DNA of 55,362 nucleotides from Lapidilactobacillus mulanensis. GTDB lineage: Bacteria > Bacillota > Bacilli > Lactobacillales > Lactobacillaceae. The DNA is taken from positions 1 through 55,362 of the forward strand of contig NZ_RHOW01000017.1 of the NCBI RefSeq assembly GCF_003946215.1, given 5' to 3'. Made by a program: the position numbers and the translations under genes. Shown here one piece after another: positions 25,960 through 34,652 of the stretch (its first letter is position 1; each line of letters starts with the position of its first letter). Below the pieces are notes generated by a model that was not told the DNA's origin, did not search any database, and saw only the letters and a list, made by a program, of their open reading frames with translations.

Positions 25960-27207
25960 ATGAACGTTCTACGTACGACTTTTTCGTCGTTACACTCTAA
26001 AAACTTCAGATATTTCTGGCTCGGTCAATGCGTTTCGGTGATGGGAACTTGGGTGCAGCGGACTGCGCAGACCTGGCTTGTTTATTCGATGACCAAATCG
26101 GCGTTATTAGTTGGTGTGCTGTCGGCTTGCCAGTTTGCGCCCATTTTAATTTTCACCTTATTTGCCGGCTCCTTGATCGATCGTTATCCGAAACGGCGGA
26201 TCTTGATGATCACCCAAGCCGGATTTCTAGTCTTAGGCGTGATCATGACCCTGATCGTCTACTTTAAAATTGTTCAGTATTGGCAAGTGTTGTTGATCGC
26301 GATCGGCTATGGCGCTTTGCAGAGCTTCGACACGCCCACACGCCAATCCTTCGTGGTCGAATTAGTCGGTCACAAAGATTTAATGAACGGCATTTCCTTG
26401 AACTCAACGATTTTCAATTTGGCAAAAATTGCCGGTCCTTCTCTGGCCGGTTTATTGATGGTTCAATTCAGCGTCAGCTTCTGTTTCATGGTCGACGCCA
26501 TCAGTTACCTGGCCGTTTTACTCGGCTTATTTCTGATCAAGCAGACCAATGCCGTCGCGTCCCATTCACACAAAAATATTATCGTCGACGTCAAAGATGG
26601 CCTCGCTTACGTTTGGCAGCATGCTGAAATTCGCTTAAGTGCGGAATTGATGATCATTATTTGTACGCTGTGCTATAACAACAACGTGATTATTCCGATC
26701 TTTGCCAAAACTGTCCTACATTCTGGCGCCCAAACTTATGCCAACTTGCTCTCCGCAACCGGTATCGGTTCTTTGATCGCCGCATTTCTGATGAGTTATT
26801 TATCGCGCTTTGGTTTACAACGCAATATTTATTTGGTGGTCGCAGCCGGTACCGCGATTTTGCAATCGGCGATGTTATTCGTTCACAGTTATGGTTTGGC
26901 AATGGTGATGATGGTCGCCATCGGTTTTTGTAATATGGTTTTCTTGAACCAATCCAACGCGGCCTTCCAATTCAGCATCCCCGACGAATTACGCGGGCGG
27001 GTCATGAGCGTTTACGTTTTGCTGAATCAAGGCACCACACCTGTCGGCAGTTTATACGTCGGCGGAATCATGGACGTCACTTCTGGACTCTGGGGTTTTC
27101 CAGCTTCCGGCATGTTAGCGCTCGTCTTATTGATCCCCGTTTTGCTCACACATCGACCAACGGTGAAAAAATGGCTCCAGCCGCAACCACGCCACTTGCA
27201 ACTTTGA
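25960..27207 (+). CDS. MFS transporter (DHA/MFS_3-type exporter)
   Basis: Major facilitator of about 415 residues and 12 membrane segments. FRYFWLGQCVSVMGTWVQRT at the N-terminus and GSLIDRYPKRRILM between helices 2 and 3 are typical of the MFS_3/EntS-like exporters. FDTPTRQSFVVELVG in the first half also fits. The ATG at 25960 has AAGGTGGGG upstream; the earlier in-frame ATG at 25888 does not. It probably exports a small molecule or drug; the substrate is unknown. It is likely transcribed alone. Confidence 0.88.
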   Translation: MNVLRTTFSSLHSKNFRYFWLGQCVSVMGTWVQRTAQTWLVYSMTKSALLVGVLSACQFAPILIFTLFAGSLIDRYPKRRILMITQAGFLVLGVIMTLIVYFKIVQYWQVLLIAIGYGALQSFDTPTRQSFVVELVGHKDLMNGISLNSTIFNLAKIAGPSLAGLLMVQFSVSFCFMVDAISYLAVLLGLFLIKQTNAVASHSHKNIIVDVKDGLAYVWQHAEIRLSAELMIIICTLCYNNNVIIPIFAKTVLHSGAQTYANLLSATGIGSLIAAFLMSYLSRFGLQRNIYLVVAAGTAILQSAMLFVHSYGLAMVMMVAIGFCNMVFLNQSNAAFQFSIPDELRGRVMSVYVLLNQGTTPVGSLYVGGIMDVTSGLWGFPASGMLALVLLIPVLLTHRPTVKKWLQPQPRHLQL

Positions 27208-27317
27208 TTTTTCTCGCAAGAATTCGCTGCTCTGGGTGTTAAACTTTTTCGTTCACAACTGACGGCTTATCCGTTATACTTAGGGCAAATCCGCGTTCGC
27301 TCGAGGTGAACTGACCA

Positions 27318-28406
27318 ATGACAAATATGCTGACTTACGTGACTGAATATCAAAATATGACCTTCGCACAATTACCTTTCAATGAACTCGATGGGGTTAT
27401 TTTGGCGCAGCTGGCGTACGTTGACTATAATATTCTGCAGCAACAACCCCAACGGCAATTTTCTCAAATCGATTCCGTGACTCTTTTAGAAAAATCGGTT
27501 GCGCAAACGTGGAATCCAGCCGCCAACTACGCGTTATTATTGGCGCTACGCCAAAGCCGCCGTTATCAACAATTAAGGTGGTCGAATTGGGTCCAACACA
27601 CCAACGTTGCCGTCGAAGAACAGTTCAGCGCCGTCACACTAACTTTTGCGCCGCACCGCTACTATATTGCCTTCCGCGGAACCACGGCGACTTTGATGGA
27701 CTGGAAGGAAGATTTCAATATGACTTTCCTCGACACCATTCCGTCCCAACGCACTGCGCAACGCTATTATGATAAAGCTGCCCGCGAATTTCCTGGCCGT
27801 TATTATTTAGGCGGTCATTCCAAAGGCGGCAACCTCGCGAGTTATGTCGTGGCCCACAGTCGCGGCGCGCTACAAGATGCGATCGTGAGCGCCTATAGTG
27901 CTGACGGCCCCGGCTTAAAAACGCCATTGTCGCCACAAATCAAACAGAAGATCCACAAGTTTATTCCCGAGGCCTCGATCATCGGTCTCTTGTTAGAACC
28001 AGGACTAGATTATCAAGTCGTTAAAAGTAATGCGACCGGCATCAAACAACACGATCCTTACACTTGGCAAATTCAGGATCGCAAATTTGAATTGGTCGCC
28101 ACTCCCAGTCACCTTTCACAATTCACGCAGCATTCTGTGGCGGGTTGGCTGGACAATTTGGATGATGCCACCAAGCAAGAATTTCTTGACTCACTTTACG
28201 CCTTATTCGCGGCGACTAAATATCAACGGATCGATGATTTCACGACGAGTTGGCGTAGCACACTAAAGTTATTGGCACCGGAATTATTGAACACCAAGCA
28301 CGAAACACGGCAGCAGTGGCGCCACGTCACCGGTCAATTACTCAATTCAGTTTTACACGAGGCCAAGAATGTCTTGGACGAAAACAGACCACACTTGAGA
28401 AAATAG
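27318..28406 (+). CDS. DUF2974/Mbeg1-like lipase-fold protein
   Basis: A 362-residue alpha/beta hydrolase-like protein of the DUF2974 (Mbeg1-like) group. The visible nucleophile elbow is GGHSKGGNLASYV (Ser near 175). FRGTTATLMDWKEDFNMTF, with the conserved RGT oxyanion-side motif, precedes it. An acid (YSADGPGL) and a late His (SHLSQFTQHSVAGWLD) complete a possible triad. These proteins are widespread in Firmicutes and have no settled substrate. No signal peptide. A GAGGTGA site precedes the ATG. Confidence 0.85.
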   Translation: MTNMLTYVTEYQNMTFAQLPFNELDGVILAQLAYVDYNILQQQPQRQFSQIDSVTLLEKSVAQTWNPAANYALLLALRQSRRYQQLRWSNWVQHTNVAVEEQFSAVTLTFAPHRYYIAFRGTTATLMDWKEDFNMTFLDTIPSQRTAQRYYDKAAREFPGRYYLGGHSKGGNLASYVVAHSRGALQDAIVSAYSADGPGLKTPLSPQIKQKIHKFIPEASIIGLLLEPGLDYQVVKSNATGIKQHDPYTWQIQDRKFELVATPSHLSQFTQHSVAGWLDNLDDATKQEFLDSLYALFAATKYQRIDDFTTSWRSTLKLLAPELLNTKHETRQQWRHVTGQLLNSVLHEAKNVLDENRPHLRK

Positions 28407-28426
28407 CCCACGCACCATCTTGCTTT

Positions 28427-28476
28427 AAAAGCAATTATTGTCCTGACCGACCATTCAGGAGGATGATTGCTTTTTT
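28427..28476 (+). terminator. Rho-independent terminator
   Basis: A 20-nt arm (28427-28446) pairs with 28455-28474 (a few mismatches) and ends in TTTTTT, after the DUF2974 gene. Confidence 0.75.
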
Positions 28477-28535
28477 GCTGATTTCTGATACGCTTGTCTT
28501 GTGTAAAAACAAACTTTGAAAATGGAGGCCCATCC

Positions 28536-29153
28536 ATGATTCATATCGGCAATCAACTCTATCAACCGCACGATCAGTTAAATTCTGGCATCGTATTCGC
28601 ACTGTTACTGATTATCTTCGTGATCATGGTCATTCGGCGGCGTTCGCGTAACGTCAGCTTCATTCACTTAATTATTTTAGGCGTCTTCTTTTTGTACCTC
28701 GGCGTTTTACTGTCGTTGACGATTTTCCCCATCAATCTTTTCGCGCCTAATAGTGCTGTCTATCAGCATGGCTTGGGGCAACAAATGGTGATCAGCGTTA
28801 ACATCTTGGATATTTTCAACTGGCAGAAAACACAAATTATCGGTAATCTTCTGCTGTTCATGCCCCTAACTTTTTTAACTAGCCTCCTGAATCGTCCGCG
28901 TGATCTTACCCGAAAGCGGATTGCCACAGCGAATCGCAAATCGCTTTACAGTGGCTGGTATCGGGCATTCCACCTGTCTTTTCTAGTCAGCGGATCGATC
29001 GAACTCACACAATTGGTGATGAGCTATTTCTATTTGAGCAATCGCGTATTTGATTTTGCAGATTTGATTCTCAACACCATTGGCGGTTTGTTAGGCTACC
29101 TCGTCTTTGCCCTTGTCGTCAAAAAAATACCTTCCTTAGCAACCGATCTGTGA
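28536..29153 (+). CDS. VanZ family protein
   Basis: About 205 residues with five membrane segments. Family features are the conserved PFN/D-like start of the extracellular region (TIFPINLFAPN), IIGNLLLFMPLTFL, LVSGSIELTQLV and FDFADLILNTIGGLLGYL. VanZ homologues modify tolerance to teicoplanin or antimicrobial peptides in some species; here no such role is shown. It resembles the VanZ half of the protein at 9046-10158. The ATG at 28536 has GGAGG 8 nt away. The 3' end of the gene carries one arm of the ribokinase terminator. Confidence 0.87.
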   Translation: MIHIGNQLYQPHDQLNSGIVFALLLIIFVIMVIRRRSRNVSFIHLIILGVFFLYLGVLLSLTIFPINLFAPNSAVYQHGLGQQMVISVNILDIFNWQKTQIIGNLLLFMPLTFLTSLLNRPRDLTRKRIATANRKSLYSGWYRAFHLSFLVSGSIELTQLVMSYFYLSNRVFDFADLILNTIGGLLGYLVFALVVKKIPSLATDL

Positions 29154-29190
29154 TCTGGGGAACGCAGATCGGCTATCAAGGAGGGTATTG
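29121..29190 (-). terminator. rbsK terminator embedded in the VanZ gene end
   Basis: Nested inverted repeat: AATACC/GGTATT and TTCCTT/AAGGA outside, CCGATCTG (29143-29150)/CAGATCGG (29165-29172) inside. On the minus strand it ends in seven T residues (29121-29127), which lie inside the last codons of the convergent VanZ gene. Confidence 0.75.
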
Positions 29191-29200
29191 CTAGATTTAT

Positions 29201-30106
29201 TTAGTCCAGGTCGCGTTTAAATGGGATCGCGTTTTGCGCGCCTAATTTTTGCACAGTTAGTGCTGACGCACGGTTCCCATATGTCAGCGCCTCGGTGATG
29301 TTGGCAAAATTAGGCCTGAGCACACTAGCCACCGCGCCGATAAAAGTATCGCCGGCTGCTGTGGTGTCCACTGCCTTAACTTTCAATGCTGGAATGAGAC
29401 CACTTTGATTGCCCACGTGATAATAAACCCCGCGACTGCCTAATGTGATCACCACTGTCCCAACACCGAAACTGATCAACTTGGCTGCTGCTTGCGTCAT
29501 ACTTTTTTCGTCCGTAACTTTAATGCCCGTCAAAATTTCCGTTTCCGTTTCGTTGGGGACGATCAGATCCGTCAGCGCTAATAATTCGGTGGGAATTTCT
29601 TTCAAGGCTGGTGCGGGATTCAAAATAGTTTTGACACCGGCCTTATGCGCAATTTCGAAAGCTGCCACACTATCTGCAACTGGACTTTCAAATTCGACGA
29701 TCACGAAGTCGCTGTTTTTGATTGCATGTCGATATTTGCGGACGTGGGCAGCGTCAAACTTAGTATTGGCGCCGGCGTTGATCATAATACTATTTTCGCC
29801 ATGCGCATCCACGCTGATAAATGCTTGTCCCGTCGTCTCTTGCGCGAGCACCGCGACACCCGCCACGTCGATCGATTCCTTGCGCAATAACGCCAGCATT
29901 CCTTCGCCGGCATGATCAGCACCCACCGCACCGATAAAGGCCGTCTTGGCGCCCAATCGTTGCGCGGCGATCGCCTGATTAGCACCCTTGCCGCCACCAG
30001 AAACGACCATTTTATTGATCCTGATCGTTTCGCCGGGCTTGGGCATCGCTTGAACATATAAAGTGGTGTCCTGATTAATGCTACCCACAACTGTGATCGT
30101 ATTCAT
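29201..30106 (-). CDS. rbsK: Ribokinase (PfkB family)
   Basis: Phosphorylates D-ribose to ribose 5-phosphate with ATP. About 301 residues, full length. It shows the PfkB signature regions: VVSGGGKGANQAIAAQRLG near the N-terminus, IVPNETETEILTG in the middle, and VDTTAAGDTFIGA with the catalytic Asp. The usual GAGD is AAGD here, a common ribokinase variant. There is no rbs transporter or RbsD next to it, so ribose could come from nucleosides. AGGATGAG lies upstream of the ATG at 30106; the ATG at 30115 is an alternative. Confidence 0.9.
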   Translation of the reverse strand: MNTITVVGSINQDTTLYVQAMPKPGETIRINKMVVSGGGKGANQAIAAQRLGAKTAFIGAVGADHAGEGMLALLRKESIDVAGVAVLAQETTGQAFISVDAHGENSIMINAGANTKFDAAHVRKYRHAIKNSDFVIVEFESPVADSVAAFEIAHKAGVKTILNPAPALKEIPTELLALTDLIVPNETETEILTGIKVTDEKSMTQAAAKLISFGVGTVVITLGSRGVYYHVGNQSGLIPALKVKAVDTTAAGDTFIGAVASVLRPNFANITEALTYGNRASALTVQKLGAQNAIPFKRDLD

Positions 30107-30132
30107 TACACTCATCCTATCCTGATCGCTAC

Positions 30133-30714
30133 TTATTTCATCAAACGCTGAACTTGCATCCGCAAAGCTGGCACCACATCGGTTTCAAACCAAGGATGTT
30201 GGTGCATCCAGCCATAATTCAAAGGTGACGGATGAACTAACGGAAAATAATCGGGCAAATAATCCGAAAAGTTTTGTACGGTTTCCGTGAGCGTTTTTTG
30301 TCGTCGTTTTTGCAAATAATATTTCTGCGCATACTGGCCGATCAACAAGGTCAGTTCCACATTAGGCATCAGCTGCAAAAGCGGTTGGTGCCATTTTTCT
30401 GCGAAACCCTTGCGTGGTGGCAAGTCGCCGTGAGCACCCTTGCCTGGATAATAAAAGTCCAACGGCATCACGGCAATTTTTCCCGGCTGATAAAATTCGG
30501 CCTTGGTCAAGCCCATCCAATCGCGTAATCGGTCGCCACTAGGATCGTTCCAAAAAACCATCGATTCCTGTGCTTTGCGACTCGGTGCTTGACTGATCAA
30601 CAAAATTTTAGCCGTCGGTTCGATTTGATAAAGCGGCAAGATGCCGGCTTGTTCATAGTCACGATTTTGTGGATCTTGACGAATTTGTTCGAAAATTTCT
30701 GTTGCACTCTTCAT
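30133..30714 (-). CDS. Uracil-DNA glycosylase superfamily protein
   Basis: A 193-residue protein with the superfamily's layout: LLISQAPSRKAQ near residue 40 (motif 1-like, GQAPS form), MPLDFYYPGKG, LLIGQYAQKYYL, and the C-terminal motif HPSPLNYGW. It resembles the uncharacterised UDG-like proteins of Firmicutes more than UNG itself; removal of uracil or other damaged bases is inferred. The ATG at 30714 has AAGGAA 7 nt upstream. It starts 27 nt before rbsK, so the two may be cotranscribed. Confidence 0.83.
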   Translation of the reverse strand: MKSATEIFEQIRQDPQNRDYEQAGILPLYQIEPTAKILLISQAPSRKAQESMVFWNDPSGDRLRDWMGLTKAEFYQPGKIAVMPLDFYYPGKGAHGDLPPRKGFAEKWHQPLLQLMPNVELTLLIGQYAQKYYLQKRRQKTLTETVQNFSDYLPDYFPLVHPSPLNYGWMHQHPWFETDVVPALRMQVQRLMK

Positions 30715-30877
30715 AGTGAGTTCCTTTTTAAAACTTGACTTAGCTCTCACAAATAATCATGAGCTAAACCATTTTTTCTGTCAACCAAAACCCATTAATT
30801 TCACCTTGATCACAATAACAACGATAATCTAATTCTCACTTGTTCCACTTTTTTTGTGAAGACCACTACTTTTGACC

Positions 30878-30919
30878 TTGACAGTTATCCGAATAATTCA
30901 TAGTATGAAATCGTTAACA
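30878..30919 (+). promoter_or_regulatory. uxaB promoter with overlapping CcpA (cre) site
   Basis: TTGACA (30878-30883), a 17-nt spacer and TAGTAT (30901-30906) form a sigma-A promoter. TGAAATCGTTAACA at 30906-30919 fits the cre consensus WGNAANCGNWNNCW at every position and begins at the -10, so CcpA binding should repress transcription when glucose is present. Confidence 0.8.
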
Positions 30920-30952
30920 TGCTTAAGATGACAATATTTTGGAGGTCAAAAA

Positions 30953-32365
30953 ATGGGGTTACAACAATTAAATCATTCATCCCGTAAATTACCACAATAT
31001 CCAACCAAGGTGATCCAATTCGGTGAAGGTGGCTTTTTACGCGCATTCGTCGATTGGCAAATTCAACAAATGAATCAAAAAGATCTGTTCCAAGGCGGCG
31101 TGGCGGTCGTTCAACCCATCGGAAAAGGCATGACGTCCATGTTAGACGCGCAAGATGATCTATACACCGTTTTGCTTGAGGGTAAACTGAACGGCGAGAA
31201 GATCCAAGAACACGAAGTTATCGAAGCCATCAACGAAACCGTGCGTCCTTATGAAGATTACCAAGCTTATTTGGACCTCGCTAAAAACGACGACGCCGAA
31301 TTTATTTTTTCCAACACAACCGAAGCAGGCATTGCCTTCGACGAAAATGATCAACTCGCCGATCGACCGCAGAATTCTTATCCCGGCAAATTGACCGCGC
31401 TACTTTACGAACGCTTTACGTTGGGCAAGAAGGGCTTCCAGATCATTTCTTGCGAGCTAATCAATCACAACGGCGATGCGCTGAAAAAAATCGTCCTGCA
31501 ATACGCGACACTTTGGAATTTAGGCACAGATTTTGTCAACTGGCTCAATTCAGAAAATAATTTTTACTCGACGCTAGTTGACCGCATTGTTCCCGGCTAT
31601 CCACGTGATCGCGCGGCCGAATTGGAACAAGAATGGGGCTATCGCGATAATTTGATCGTCAAAGCAGAACCATTTCTGATTTTTGTCATCGAAGGCGATC
31701 CTAAGCTGGAAAAATTATTGCCATTGCGCGCAGCCGATTTAAATGTGGTCGTTACCGACAACATGCAACCCTACCGCAACCGCAAAGTTTCCTTGCTGAA
31801 CGGACCGCATACGACCATGAGCCCGATTGCGCGTTTAGCCGGCATCGAAACCGTCGGCCAAGTCATGTCTGATCCCGACTTTTATCAATTCATTAACGAC
31901 GAAATGTACGAAGAAATCATCCCCACCGTTGCGCTACCACAAGATGAACTAACGGAATATGCAGAAGGCGTCAAGGAACGATTCGAAAATCCTTACGTCA
32001 AGCACGAATTAAGTTCGATTGCCTTGAACAGTATTTCTAAATTCCGCGCGCGTTTATTACCAACGTTCAAACGCTATGCCGCCGCGCGCCATCAATTGCC
32101 ACAACGGATCACTTTGGCATTAGCCGCTTACCTTAAAATTTACGCTGGCAAGGCCGACTTTGCGCCCCAAGACACGCCGGAAGTGATCGCCGAATTTGCG
32201 CAGCTGATCAAAACTAACGATTACATCCACGCCGCACTTGCGGACACCACGCTCTGGGGCGAAGATCTCACACAATATCGCGGGCTGGCAGAATTAGTCA
32301 CTCAGGACATTCGGGTTCTCGATGAGCTTGGGGCGCGTGCAGCGGTGTTGCAGATTAATCAGTAG
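30953..32365 (+). CDS. uxaB: Tagaturonate reductase (altronate oxidoreductase)
   Basis: NADH-dependent interconversion of D-tagaturonate and D-altronate in galacturonate catabolism. The protein is 470 residues, a mannitol-dehydrogenase-family polyol oxidoreductase. QFGEGGFLRAFVDWQIQQMN is the N-terminal nucleotide-binding start; RKVSLLNGPHTTM near 278 holds the catalytic Lys and His/Asn motif. The product of this enzyme is the substrate of UxaA, encoded 635 nt downstream. GGAGG precedes the ATG. The promoter carries a cre. Confidence 0.93.
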   Translation: MGLQQLNHSSRKLPQYPTKVIQFGEGGFLRAFVDWQIQQMNQKDLFQGGVAVVQPIGKGMTSMLDAQDDLYTVLLEGKLNGEKIQEHEVIEAINETVRPYEDYQAYLDLAKNDDAEFIFSNTTEAGIAFDENDQLADRPQNSYPGKLTALLYERFTLGKKGFQIISCELINHNGDALKKIVLQYATLWNLGTDFVNWLNSENNFYSTLVDRIVPGYPRDRAAELEQEWGYRDNLIVKAEPFLIFVIEGDPKLEKLLPLRAADLNVVVTDNMQPYRNRKVSLLNGPHTTMSPIARLAGIETVGQVMSDPDFYQFINDEMYEEIIPTVALPQDELTEYAEGVKERFENPYVKHELSSIALNSISKFRARLLPTFKRYAAARHQLPQRITLALAAYLKIYAGKADFAPQDTPEVIAEFAQLIKTNDYIHAALADTTLWGEDLTQYRGLAELVTQDIRVLDELGARAAVLQINQ

Positions 32366-32396
32366 CTAGTGTGATGTGAAATTCTGATGCGCTTCC

Positions 32397-32593
32397 GGCG
32401 AAATGTGTGGTGGGAACTGGGAAACTGCTGTGGGGACGGCTACAGGATTTCCAAAGTACGGAAATTCTTCCGCCTGAAATGTGAGCTCTTCCAAAATCGG
32501 GAAGAGCTCACATTTCCCCTTTCTGTAAATTCGAAAAGTACGCTCATTAACAGAAATATCACTGCAGTCCCAGTTCCCACCACACATTTCGCC
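32397..32593 (+). repeat. Structured intergenic element, family A, copy 2
   Basis: Exactly 197 nt, no insertion or deletion relative to the copy at 7405-7601 (constant offset 24992). It starts 31 nt after the uxaB stop. Paired changes: T-A to G-C in the outer stem; C-G (7489/7519) to G-C (32481/32511); A-T (7528/7564) to T-A (32520/32556); T-A (7531/7561) to C-G (32523/32553). Two mismatches of copy 1 (outer stem T/T and 7494/7514 C/T) are proper G-C or C-G pairs here. Confidence 0.87.
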
Positions 32594-32688
32594 TATTCTA
32601 TTCAAATGAGCTAAGTAGATCAGTCTAACCAAGCCGAACTGACTAGAAAAATTTCAACCTTTTCTTAATAACTGACAACCACTAACTT

Positions 32689-32943
32689 GTTATTTAAATC
32701 CTACGCTAAACGAAATAAGTTTAGGCAGAAGTTGCGGAAGAAAATGGACTGACTTGCAGTGACACTGGTGTTAATGAGCCGGTCTTGCGAATTTACAGCA
32801 GGGGGCGTATTTGAGACTTTTACGGTGGTTTTCCCGGAAAAGGCTCAAATCGTGCTCGAAGACAATTTGCTTTTTAATTGGCTTAGAGCTATCCCCCACA
32901 GCAAGTCAGTCCATTTTCTGGAGCAACTTCTGCCGCAGGTAGA
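32689..32943 (+). repeat. Structured intergenic element, family B, copy 2
   Basis: About 255 nt ending with GGTAGA 58 nt before the uxaA start. The outer stem is GCAGAAGTTGC/GCAACTTCTGC (32725-32735 with 32923-32933) plus a perfect 19-bp inner segment (32739-32757 with 32901-32919). Hairpins inside include 32809-32850 and 32854-32889. Conserved with copy 1: the CTAAAC/GTTTAG start, GCAGTGACA, GAG-A...G-CTCAAATCG, GAAGAC...GGCTT, CCACAGC and GGTAGA. The outer stem sequence is unrelated to copy 1. Confidence 0.8.
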
Positions 32944-33000
32944 ACCGTATTTTTTAACAACCATTCCCCCATCACAGCAATTCGAAAGGAAGCCCAACCC

Positions 33001-34500
33001 ATGAACTCATTTATCATTCTCAATTCCAAAGATTCCGTCGGCGTCGCCCTAGACGATATTCCGGCGCAAACTTTACTGCACACCGAAAAAGGCGACGTCA
33101 CCACTCAAGAAGAAATCAAACGTGGGCACAAATTTGCCTTAGAAGCGATTCCTGAGGGTGCTGACGTGATCAAATACGGTTTCCCGATCGGACACACGGT
33201 CGCAGCCGTTCCCGCCGGTGGGTGGCTCCATACGCACAATTTGAAAACCAACCTATCTGGCGAACTAACTTATGATTATCAACCGATCGCGATCCACAAT
33301 GATATTCCCAAAGACGAACGCACATTCATGGGTTACAAACGACCCAACGGCAAGGTCGGCATTCGCAACGACCTCTACATTATTCCGACAGTGGGCTGTA
33401 TCAATCCCCTGCTGGATATTATCGTCCAACAATTCAAGGCGTTACATCCCGACAACGGAAATTTCGATAACGTGATGGTTTTGAAACATCCTTATGGTTG
33501 CTCGCAATTAGGCGACGACTTTGAACAAACGCGGAAAATTTTAGTCGATGCGGCGTTACAACCAAATGCTGGCGGCGTTTTAATTTTCGGACTAGGTTGC
33601 GAAAACAACCAGATGGATGGGATGATTTCTGAAATTGAACGTCTAGGTGGTCCGATCGATCACAACCGCATGAAATTTATCGTTGCTCAACAAGTCGTCG
33701 ATGAACTCGAAGGCGCGCTCGATATGTGCGAGGAATTAAACGACGCGGCCAAGGATGATGTCCGTACGCCGCAACCCTTGAGTGAATTAAAGATCGGCTT
33801 GAAATGTGGTGGTTCCGACGGACTTTCCGGTGTAACCGCCAATCCGTTATTGGGCCGCGTCTCTGATTTTGTCACCGCGCAAGGTGGTTCGACTGTTTTG
33901 TCCGAAGTGCCAGAAATGTTTGGCGCCGAAACGATTTTAATGTCGCGCGCCAAAGATGAAGCCACTTTCCACAAAGTCGTCGATCTGATCAACGGCTTCA
34001 AAGGCTATTTCGAATCCTTCCACCAGCCGATTTACGAGAATCCTTCGCCCGGCAATAAAGAAGGTGGCATTACCACGTTGGAAGACAAGTCTTTGGGTTG
34101 CACGCAGAAATCCGGTACGAGCGCAGTCAACGACGTTTTACAATACAGTGAAAAAATTAAATCGCCCGGTTTATCCTTGCTTCAATCTCCTGGCAATGAT
34201 TTAGTTTCCTCTTCTGCCGAGGCCTCCGCCGATTGCCAGATGGTTTTATTCACAACCGGGCGGGGCACGCCATTCGCAACTTATGTGCCAACGGTTAAAG
34301 TTGCTTCGAATTCTTACATCGCTGAAAAGAAGCCCCGCTGGATCGACTTCGACGCCGGTCGCTTAATGAATACCTCGATGGATGATTTGTCCGCCGAATT
34401 TATTTCCTTCATCATCGCAACTGCTAGCGGTCAAAAAACCAACAACGAAAAATACGGCATCCACGGTTTGGCCATCTTCAAAACCGGTGTGACCGAATAA
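33001..34500 (+). CDS. uxaA: Altronate dehydratase
   Basis: Dehydrates D-altronate to 2-keto-3-deoxygluconate, Fe(II)-dependent. 499 residues, family length. The N-terminal SAF domain (about 1-100, including GWLHTHNLKT) is followed by the catalytic part, which begins MGYKRPNGKVGIRNDLYIIP and contains KHPYGCSQLGDDFEQT, FGLGCENNQMDG, GLKCGGSDGLSG and FTTGRGTPFA. AAAGGAAG lies upstream. It is separated from uxaB by family A and B elements rather than being closely coupled. uxaC and kdg genes are not in the window. Confidence 0.94.
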   Translation: MNSFIILNSKDSVGVALDDIPAQTLLHTEKGDVTTQEEIKRGHKFALEAIPEGADVIKYGFPIGHTVAAVPAGGWLHTHNLKTNLSGELTYDYQPIAIHNDIPKDERTFMGYKRPNGKVGIRNDLYIIPTVGCINPLLDIIVQQFKALHPDNGNFDNVMVLKHPYGCSQLGDDFEQTRKILVDAALQPNAGGVLIFGLGCENNQMDGMISEIERLGGPIDHNRMKFIVAQQVVDELEGALDMCEELNDAAKDDVRTPQPLSELKIGLKCGGSDGLSGVTANPLLGRVSDFVTAQGGSTVLSEVPEMFGAETILMSRAKDEATFHKVVDLINGFKGYFESFHQPIYENPSPGNKEGGITTLEDKSLGCTQKSGTSAVNDVLQYSEKIKSPGLSLLQSPGNDLVSSSAEASADCQMVLFTTGRGTPFATYVPTVKVASNSYIAEKKPRWIDFDAGRLMNTSMDDLSAEFISFIIATASGQKTNNEKYGIHGLAIFKTGVTE

Positions 34501-34510
34501 TGAATCTACG

Positions 34511-34535
34511 AAACCACCTGATCAGGTGGTTTTTT
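34511..34535 (+). terminator. Rho-independent terminator of uxaA
   Basis: AAACCACCTG/ATCAGGTGGTTTTTT, a 9-10 bp stem with a T-run, 10 nt after the uxaA stop. Confidence 0.9.
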
Positions 34536-34652
34536 AGTCGCAAGAAAAGCGTATAATCCCCAAACTTGCGTCGTAAATACGTCATCTTTTGCTCACAAAA
34601 TTCGCATATACTGAATTTTGTATTGAAATTAATTTTGTTGGAGGAAAGTAAC

